Assembly: GCA_938003565.1 (NCBI GenBank)
Contig: CALKYB010000328.1
Coordinates: 1 to 12,181, forward strand
Origin: an uncultured bacterium
GTDB taxonomy: Bacteria; Bdellovibrionota_C; UBA2361; SZUA-149; CALKYB01
DNA length: 12,181 nt
Direction: 5' to 3'
A program made the position numbers and the translations under genes. Under the pieces are notes generated by a model, which was not told the DNA's origin, did not search any database, and saw only the letters and a list, made by a program, of their open reading frames with translations. This document shows, one piece after another, positions 7,457 through 12,181 of the stretch. The first letter of the stretch is position 1; each line of letters opens with the position of its first letter.

Positions 7457-8167
7457 TTAGCCCTTCTCAGCCAACCATTTGGGAGATTGACGCATGCGTT
7501 TCCAGGTTTGATAAAGGTGCCGGTAACGGTAAAACCCTTCGTGAAGCAAGTTAAATCTGCTGGCCCTAGTGTCTTCGCATTCAATTCCCACCTGTATAAT
7601 TCGTCCACGTTGTTGACGTAGCCAAACACAGATCTCAAAAACATACCCGGTCCAACTATCTAAATTGCCAAGCAAGGGTAACAGTTTGTCACGACGGTAA
7701 GCTTTGGCTCCGAGTGAATAATCTGAAATTGTTAGGTCAAAGAAAATTTGCGTAAATAGAATGTAGGTTTGGCTGCCTAAGATTCGAATTAGACCTCTTC
7801 TCTGGGTGCCCATTGTTTTAGAGCCGACAACCATATCTGCATGAGCTAGGAGATCGCGTGCAAAATTAATAAAAGTTAACTCAGAGGAAAGATCCGCGTC
7901 GAGAGAGATTATGAATTCTCCCTTAGCTTCCTGGACTCCCTTACTAAAAGCTAGGCCAACTCCCTTTCCCTCAATTGTAAAAAATCGAAACCAGTCGCAC
8001 TGACTGGCCAGTTGTTGACCGATCTTTTCGGTATCGTCAGTGGAACCGTTGCTAACTACAATGACCTCGTGATCTAGTTTTAAAGACTGCATGTACTCGC
8101 GAACACGCAATACATTGTCTTCTAAAATTTCTGATTCATTATAGACGGGTATGAAAATAGTGTACAT
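7457..8167 (-). CDS. Family 2 glycosyltransferase, dolichyl/polyprenyl-phosphate sugar synthase type
   Basis: This is a predicted GT-A fold enzyme that transfers a sugar from a nucleotide sugar, in this subfamily often to polyprenyl phosphate, on the cytoplasmic face of the membrane. IPVYNE (6-11) opens the nucleotide-binding fold, followed by VIVVSNGSTDDT (35-46). DADLSS (90-95) carries the metal-binding DxD (D90, D92), and the acceptor-side segment DYSLGAKAYRRD (149-160) is like that of DPM synthases. The 236 residues contain only the catalytic domain, without the two C-terminal helices of GtrB-type proteins. The ATG is at 8167-8165 with only a weak GAGACC ribosome site. It is the first protein gene of the minus-strand cluster, starting about 80 nt after the 3' end of RNase P RNA, and the next gene begins 27 nt downstream. 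A coupled pair in which this enzyme makes the lipid-linked donor for the GT-C-like neighbour is plausible inference. Confidence 0.88.
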   Translation of the reverse strand: MYTIFIPVYNESEILEDNVLRVREYMQSLKLDHEVIVVSNGSTDDTEKIGQQLASQCDWFRFFTIEGKGVGLAFSKGVQEAKGEFIISLDADLSSELTFINFARDLLAHADMVVGSKTMGTQRRGLIRILGSQTYILFTQIFFDLTISDYSLGAKAYRRDKLLPLLGNLDSWTGYVFEICVWLRQQRGRIIQVGIECEDTRASRFNLLHEGFYRYRHLYQTWKRMRQSPKWLAEKG

Positions 8168-8249
8168 AGGTCTCGTTTAAAAAATCTCCAACACTATATA
8201 AGCTTTTTCTTTGCCTATAGAAAGACCCCAACGAGTACCAGCCGAACCC

Positions 8250-8613
8250 AGAGGATGAGAAACTCAATAAGCAGGATTCTGTTCATGATTCCTAGGAACC
8301 ATGGGCAGTCATTCTTCTAAGCGACCTAACCCGGAAATTCAAACAACGAGCAGCTGCTAAAAAGCAAAGCTTTTTGATTCCCCTATTTGGTCTTGCACCG
8401 ATTGAGGTTTACCAAGCTGCTTCTGTTACCAAAAGCACTGGTAGGCTCTTACCCCACCTTTTCACCCTTACCAATTAATAAATTGGCGGTATATTTTCTG
8501 TGGCACTTTCTCCCGGTCACCCGGAGCTGCGAAAACAGCCAATTTACTCTGCGGTGTCCTGACTTTCCTCCAGTGAACAAGCCACCAGCGACCGCCTGAT
8601 TTTCTCACCCTCT
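8250..8613 (-). ncRNA. rnpB: RNase P RNA (M1 RNA), bacterial type A-like
   Basis: This is the catalytic RNA that removes the 5' leader of pre-tRNAs. Read on the minus strand, several hallmark segments appear in order: GAGGAAAGTC (8570-8561), then AGTGCCACAG, GGTAAGGGTG and GGTAAGAGC, then GGTAAACC, GACCAAATAGGGG, CCGGGTTAGG (the GGU site that pairs with the tRNA CCA end), GAATGACTG, and ACAGAA (8282-8277). The ends are set by helix P1: 8601-8613 pairs with 8250-8262 over 13 bp with one G-U pair. P4 is intact, with AAG-T-CAGGA (8565-8557) pairing with TCCTGCTT (8276-8269) and the bulged T kept, but two of its pairs differ from the usual sequence. P12 is a mini-hairpin of A-T pairs capped by C-G (8471-8486), and a strong hairpin at 8359-8375 lies in the P16/P17 area. 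The length of about 364 nt is normal. Exact mature ends may shift by a few bases. Confidence 0.95.
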
Positions 8614-9069
8614 CAACTCGAACTAGTGAATCGCGGAGAGGATAGCATTAATGATATTCCAGATCATTAACCTTGAGCCAAACATGGATTAGGGTTTGTT
8701 TATATTATCTAGATGCTCGGTGGAGTCTTTTTCAAGTATCGAACCTATAAGAGACTAGAATTGTAAGTATTATCTGAAGGTCTCTGCATATTTTTCATTA
8801 AATAAATAGGAATAGCAGTAATTTTCATGCTTTTCTTTGGATTCTTGCTCAGAGAAGGCGTTTAAAGTAGTTTAAGTCAGAAGAACAGCTAGTTACAATA
8901 CTGGCAATTAAAGCGCTTAGCTGAGATGAATAAAGTTTAGCCCTCTCAAGCTTTTGTTTATTAGTCTCGATAGGGTTGTCAGAATGTTTGTCTGGGCTTT
9001 TGTTCTTCTAGGATATTGAATTTTACTTAGGCTCTTTTTTACTCGACTGATTTAACAGGAATTCTTTTC
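8614..9069. other. Divergent intergenic region between rnpB and the LapA-TPR gene
   Basis: No supported gene was found. The rnpB-proximal side holds the inverted repeat listed separately and, on the minus strand, possible -10 hexamers TATCCT (8644-8639) and TATCAT, neither with a good -35 partner. For the plus-strand gene, a weak candidate promoter is TTGTCT (8988-8993), an 18-bp spacer and GATATT (9012-9017). The middle part is AT-rich, with only a 6-bp inverted repeat (AGAGAC 8750-8755 with GTCTCT 8780-8785) and nothing I can interpret. Confidence 0.4.
8648..8670. promoter_or_regulatory. Perfect 8-bp inverted repeat upstream of rnpB, candidate operator
   Basis: TTAATGAT (8648-8655) and ATCATTAA (8663-8670) are perfect inverted arms around a 7-bp spacer. 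The repeat is 35 bp upstream of the rnpB 5' end and overlaps the region where its promoter must lie, including a minus-strand TATCAT hexamer. The dimensions fit a dimeric regulator site, but an AT-rich palindrome of this size can also arise by chance. No regulator can be named. Confidence 0.35.
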
Positions 9070-10326
9070 ATGCGAACCTTGATTTATCTCGCTTTAGGTA
9101 TAGCTGCCATGGCAGCTGTCTTAACTCTAACTTCGAATAATGATGCTAGTACAAGTGTAAAGCTGTACAAGGATATTGGCGTTGAGAATCAGCCATTGTA
9201 TGTGGTCTTAATCGCTAGTTTTTTTCTAGGTGTGGTTGTTACCTGGTTGATGGGTCTTCTTGGTAAGATATCAGGAGCGGTTCGTAACCGTAAGGAGAGA
9301 AAGAAGCATGCTTCAATAGTGAAGCATCACGAAGATTTAGTTGCCGGGCGAGAATATCTAGCCGCCGGGAATTTTCAACAAGCTGAGAGCACTTTTCAGA
9401 AGATATACAGCAATGACGGGGACGACGTTTTAGCATCTTCAATGCTTGCTGAAACTTTGTTTAAGCAAGGGAACTTTCCTGAAGCTCTTAAAGTTGTTGA
9501 CTCAGCTCGTCAAACTCAGAAAGACAATGTTGAGTTGTTGTTTCTTGGTGCGGATATTAATGAAGCCATGGATAACTATACGGCTGCCTACGATAACGCA
9601 TCATTGGTACACAAGCAGCAACCGAATAATATCCAAGCCTTGAGAAAGTTAATAAGTCTTTGTGAGCCTTTGAAAAGGTATCCTGAGGCGATTGATTTTC
9701 AGAAACAGCTATTGAAGTTAGTTAGTAGCGAAGAGCGCTCTGATGAAGCTAAGAACCTAGCGGATTTAGAACTTGGGCATGCGCGACTTGAAGCAAAGCG
9801 TGAGGGTACGAGTTTAAAGAAAGCTATATCCGATGTTGTTAAAAGGCACAGAAGCCATGGACCTTCTTTGGCGGCTCTTGCGGCGATTGAGTCCGAAGCG
9901 GGCGATTATAAGTCAGCTGCGAAGCTTTGGAGTAAGGCTTACCAGAGTGATCATAATGTGATTCACTTGGAGCGGATAGCTGACTCATTGGTTGAAGTTG
10001 ATGAGCCTGCCAAAGCAGTTGAGATAGTTAAGAAGTCAATCCAGAACGTTCCTTCTGAAGCAGCGGTGTTTGGAAGAATTTCATTGGTCAATCTCTACCT
10101 TAGACTAGAGATGATTGACGAAGCCAAAGAGGAGTATGATAAACTCTCGGAGGAGTGCACTAACTCTCATCCTGCAAGAGTTCCTTTGGACATAACTAAA
10201 GCTGAGCTTATACGTAAGGCTGGTAGTACAGATGAAGCTTTTGCTACCCTCAAGGGTGCCGTAGAGAAGCTGGGCCTACCAAACCCTATTTCTGCTGATA
10301 AGCCGCGAATCGGTTGGGAAGGATAG
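9070..10326 (+). CDS. LapA-domain membrane protein fused to a TPR array (LapA/LapB-like)
   Basis: This is a predicted inner-membrane protein, probably a scaffold for envelope assembly. Two N-terminal helices (about 4-21 and 44-66) enclose a short periplasmic loop, and a basic stretch (RNRKERKKH) follows on the cytoplasmic side; this is the layout of LapA (DUF1049). From about residue 90 to 395 the chain is helical with TPR signatures such as AGREYLAAGNFQQAESTFQK, LAETLFKQGNFPEALKV and ESEAGDYKSAAKLWSKAY. In E. coli LapA and the TPR protein LapB (YciM) are separate neighbours, and LapB helps FtsH degrade LpxC to limit lipopolysaccharide synthesis. Here the two modules are in one protein. LapB's C-terminal rubredoxin-like zinc domain is absent; only two scattered cysteines exist. 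The ATG is supported by AGGA 9 nt upstream. A link to lipopolysaccharide control is inference from this resemblance. Confidence 0.8.
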   Translation: MRTLIYLALGIAAMAAVLTLTSNNDASTSVKLYKDIGVENQPLYVVLIASFFLGVVVTWLMGLLGKISGAVRNRKERKKHASIVKHHEDLVAGREYLAAGNFQQAESTFQKIYSNDGDDVLASSMLAETLFKQGNFPEALKVVDSARQTQKDNVELLFLGADINEAMDNYTAAYDNASLVHKQQPNNIQALRKLISLCEPLKRYPEAIDFQKQLLKLVSSEERSDEAKNLADLELGHARLEAKREGTSLKKAISDVVKRHRSHGPSLAALAAIESEAGDYKSAAKLWSKAYQSDHNVIHLERIADSLVEVDEPAKAVEIVKKSIQNVPSEAAVFGRISLVNLYLRLEMIDEAKEEYDKLSEECTNSHPARVPLDITKAELIRKAGSTDEAFATLKGAVEKLGLPNPISADKPRIGWEG

Positions 10327-10330
10327 TTAT

Positions 10331-10347
10331 AACCACCGTTTGGTTTT
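10331..10347 (+). terminator. Weak possible terminator after the LapA-TPR gene
   Basis: AACCA (10331-10335) and TGGTT (10341-10345) form a 5-bp hairpin followed by only a short T stretch, a few bases after the stop. The stem is weak, so transcription may continue toward gpmI. Confidence 0.25.
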
Positions 10348-10423
10348 GAAGTTTTCAGATGCCGTTAGTGCTGGGTTTACTCTTTTTGGTCGGGGCTACC
10401 TTTCTCAAGACCTTTTTTTAGAT

Positions 10424-10543
10424 TATACTGCGCCTCATTTAAATTTCGGCATTTATAAATAATCTTCACCCCGGGGTATAGTAGTGCGCTAGCGCTGCCA
10501 GTGAATTTCTACTGAGGCCCTTTTTCGACCATTTGGGTCGAGA
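10424..10543 (+). promoter_or_regulatory. Putative gpmI promoter and structured, palindrome-rich leader
   Basis: TATACT (10424-10429) is a good -10 match, but nothing resembling TTGACA lies 16-18 bp upstream, so the promoter is tentative. Downstream, in otherwise AT-rich DNA, are two perfect 10-bp palindromes, ACCCCGGGGT (10468-10477) and GCGCTAGCGC (10486-10495), and a hairpin TCGACC-ATTTG-GGTCGA (10525-10541). The hairpin ends about 24 nt before the gpmI Shine-Dalgarno. These could be operator sites or leader RNA structure. I do not recognise a known riboswitch. Confidence 0.35.
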
Positions 10544-10574
10544 GAGAGTGTGGGTTTTGATTTTGGAGAGATCG

Positions 10575-12122
10575 ATGAAGCCTTTTGTTTTGCTCATTCT
10601 TGACGGCCTAGGGCTTAATCCTAACCCAGAAGGTAATGCTGTTTTTCATGCTAAAACCCCAAACTTGGATCGTCTTTTATCAGATTTTCCTAATGCGACA
10701 TTGACTACGCATGGTGAGAGAGTTGGGTTGCCTGAAGGGCAAATGGGAAATTCGGAAGTCGGACACCTAAATATCGGCGCGGGTCGGGTTGTTTATCAAG
10801 ACCTAAGTAGGATAAATGCCTCTATTAGAAATCAGGAAATACTTGAGGGAGACTCGGCTAAAACGCTCATTGAGTCTGCTAAGAAGAACTCTCTGCACCT
10901 AGTTGGACTCTGTAGTGGTGGTGGGGTCCATAGTGATGTTGAGCATCTACTGGCCTTGGTGGAGACAGCTGCTTCGAAGGGTGTAAATAAGATATTTGTT
11001 CATGCTATTTCGGATGGTCGAGATTGTCCTCCCAATTTAGCCGTTGAGGAACTGGTTAGCGTTGGGGAGCGTTTACGGGAGATTTCGATACAGCATCAAG
11101 TTGAGGCTAGAATAGTTGATATTGTTGGCAGATACTATGCGATGGATCGTGATAATCGCTGGGATAGAACAGAGAAAGCCTGGCGTTTGTTCACCAATGG
11201 AATTGGCGAGGAATCTGCTTCCATTGATGAGGCCATATCTAAGCAATATAAAGCGGGGGTTGGAGATGAGTTTCTTGAGCCAATTTGCCTTCCCTTTCAT
11301 GTGGCGATAGAGCCGGAGTCAAGCGTGCTTTTTTATAACTTTCGAGCTGATCGCATGAGACAGCTTGTAACTTCATTTTTTGACCCCTCTACACAAGATT
11401 TTAGTGAGTTTCAAAGAGCAGAATATCAAGCTCCAAGATTGCTTTGTAGTCTTACTGAGTATGATCAAGAGTTTAGCATTCCAGTTATCTTTCCTCCTGA
11501 GCCAGTGGTGAATCATTTAGGTATAGCACTTCAGGAAGCCGGACTGTCTCAACTAAGGCTGGCTGAGACAGAGAAATACCCACATGTCACCTATTTCTTT
11601 AATGGTGGTGTGGAAGATAGTTTAGATCGTGAAGAGAGAAAGGTGGTTCCCTCCCCTCGGGATGTGCCGACGTATGATCTAAAGCCAGAAATGAGTGTTG
11701 AGGAAGTTACTGATTTTTTAATTTCTTCACTTCAGTCAAGTAAGACAGATGTAGCCATAGTTAATTTTGCCAATTGCGACATGGTTGGTCATACGGGTAG
11801 TTTTGAAGCTGCTAAGAAGGCCGTAGAATCAGTTGACACCTGTTTGGGGCGGCTTTTAGAATGTTTGGATAAGCTATCCGGGACTGCGCTTGTGACTGCG
11901 GATCATGGAAACTCAGAACAAATGATTCAGTATGATACTGGGGAGCCTCATACATTTCACACTACATTCCCTGTTCCAATTGTTTTATACCAATCTTCAA
12001 TTTCTGAGGGAACTGCTCTTCGTCAAGGTGGAGCTTTGTGCGATATCGCCCCTACAGTTTGTGATCTTCTAAGCATCCCAAAACCATCGCAAATGACTGG
12101 TCGATCCCTTTTGGAATCTTAG
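10575..12122 (+). CDS. gpmI: 2,3-bisphosphoglycerate-independent phosphoglycerate mutase
   Basis: This cytosolic glycolytic/gluconeogenic enzyme interconverts 3-phosphoglycerate and 2-phosphoglycerate using two Mn2+ ions and a phosphoserine intermediate. The 515 residues match the usual length. The nucleophile is S60 in GQMGNSEVGHLNIGAGR. Metal ligands by family comparison are D10, S60, D443 and H444 at one site, and D402, H406 and H462 at the other. Substrate-binding segments include SDGRD (146-150), GRYYAMDRDNRW (185-196) and RADR (257-260), and the family motif KYPHVTYFFNGG lies at 334-345. The ATG at 10575 is chosen because GGAGAG sits just upstream and MKPFVLLILDGLG is the normal family N-terminus. 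A TTG at 10533 would add 14 residues that no family member needs. The next gene starts 14 nt after the stop, indicating an operon. Nothing looks impaired. Confidence 0.97.
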   Translation: MKPFVLLILDGLGLNPNPEGNAVFHAKTPNLDRLLSDFPNATLTTHGERVGLPEGQMGNSEVGHLNIGAGRVVYQDLSRINASIRNQEILEGDSAKTLIESAKKNSLHLVGLCSGGGVHSDVEHLLALVETAASKGVNKIFVHAISDGRDCPPNLAVEELVSVGERLREISIQHQVEARIVDIVGRYYAMDRDNRWDRTEKAWRLFTNGIGEESASIDEAISKQYKAGVGDEFLEPICLPFHVAIEPESSVLFYNFRADRMRQLVTSFFDPSTQDFSEFQRAEYQAPRLLCSLTEYDQEFSIPVIFPPEPVVNHLGIALQEAGLSQLRLAETEKYPHVTYFFNGGVEDSLDREERKVVPSPRDVPTYDLKPEMSVEEVTDFLISSLQSSKTDVAIVNFANCDMVGHTGSFEAAKKAVESVDTCLGRLLECLDKLSGTALVTADHGNSEQMIQYDTGEPHTFHTTFPVPIVLYQSSISEGTALRQGGALCDIAPTVCDLLSIPKPSQMTGRSLLES

Positions 12123-12136
12123 TAAGAGAGTTTGAG

Positions 12137-12181
12137 ATGTTAGATCAAATGTTAGATTTTCTCTATCCGCCTAGTTGCCTT
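12137..12181 (+). CDS. Start of a ComF-family protein, cut by the window end
   Basis: Only 15 codons are visible (MLDQMLDFLYPPSCL). The pattern of two or three leucine/aspartate residues followed by a [FY]PPxC motif is how ComF/GntX-type phosphoribosyltransferase-like proteins start, the cysteine being the first zinc-ribbon ligand. These proteins are linked to DNA uptake in competent bacteria. The ATG has AAGAGAG about 6 nt upstream and lies 14 nt after the gpmI stop, so the two genes are probably cotranscribed. The identification rests on a short segment. Confidence 0.55.
   Translation, partial: MLDQMLDFLYPPSCL

Noticed and set aside
8359..8375. A5GC/GCT5 hairpin as a terminator
   Set aside because: It is an internal helix of RNase P RNA in the P16/P17 area, with conserved RNase P segments on both sides.
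8387..8599. Open frame of 70 codons on the plus strand
   Set aside because: It lies entirely inside RNase P RNA on the opposite strand and has no ribosome site or recognisable protein pattern.
8750..8785. 6-bp inverted repeat AGAGAC/GTCTCT
   Set aside because: Short arms with a long loop in AT-rich DNA are expected by chance.
8984..9019. Tiny hydrophobic ORF (MFVWAFVLLGY) before the LapA-TPR gene
   Set aside because: It has only 11 codons and no Shine-Dalgarno, and it overlaps the likely promoter region.
10533..10574. Upstream TTG start for gpmI
   Set aside because: It would begin inside the leader hairpin and add 14 residues absent from the family; ATG 10575 has a proper Shine-Dalgarno.
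1..12181. Mobile element, CRISPR array, tRNA, toxin-antitoxin or defence genes
   Set aside because: Both strands were read for transposase/integrase patterns, terminal repeats, regularly spaced repeats and tRNA cloverleaf signatures; none was seen.

Overview
The window looks like chromosomal DNA of a Gram-negative bacterium of moderate, slightly AT-rich composition. The LapA-type membrane domain, the DnaK-type Hsp70, the polyprenyl-phosphate sugar transferase and a type A-like RNase P RNA fit Proteobacteria or a relative such as the Bdellovibrio/Oligoflexus or deltaproteobacterial lineages. No ribosomal marker is present, so this placement is inference. I see no insertion sequence, phage gene, CRISPR array, tRNA or rRNA.

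Layout. (1) 1-1470, plus strand: the 3' three quarters of an Hsp70/DnaK-family gene, followed by a strong intrinsic terminator. (2) 1509-1772: intergenic DNA with two adjacent perfect inverted repeats. (3) 1773-2450, plus: a small two-helix membrane protein with a bacterial PH (bPH2) domain. (4) 2447-8167, minus: four envelope-glycan genes. In transcription order they are a DPM-type family 2 glycosyltransferase, a 783-residue multi-pass GT-C/PTPS-related membrane protein, an exported C-terminally anchored protein of unknown function, and a WbaP/WcaJ-type initiating sugar phosphotransferase. The first three are tightly packed; the fourth follows after 134 bp. The last gene converges on the PH gene with overlapping stop codons, and a candidate minus-strand terminator lies inside the PH coding sequence. 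(5) 8250-8613, minus: RNase P RNA (rnpB), directly upstream of the glycan genes with no clear terminator between. (6) 8614-9069: intergenic region between the divergent rnpB and LapA-TPR genes. (7) 9070-10326, plus: a LapA-like membrane domain fused to a TPR array. (8) 10575-12122, plus: gpmI (glycolytic phosphoglycerate mutase), preceded by a palindrome-rich leader and followed after 14 nt by the start of a ComF-family gene that runs off the window.

How the genes may work together. The sugar transferase would load the first sugar phosphate onto undecaprenyl phosphate. The family 2 enzyme could make a polyprenyl-P-sugar donor or extend the glycan, and the GT-C-like protein could use lipid-linked sugars on the outer face of the inner membrane. 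The anchored exported protein may be an accessory facing the periplasm. The LapA-TPR protein resembles the E. coli LapA/LapB lipopolysaccharide control proteins fused into one chain. DnaK, RNase P and GpmI are housekeeping functions. The most distinctive features are a doubly compensated change in the normally invariant P4 helix of RNase P RNA, the unexplained exported protein in the glycan cluster, and the LapA-TPR fusion.
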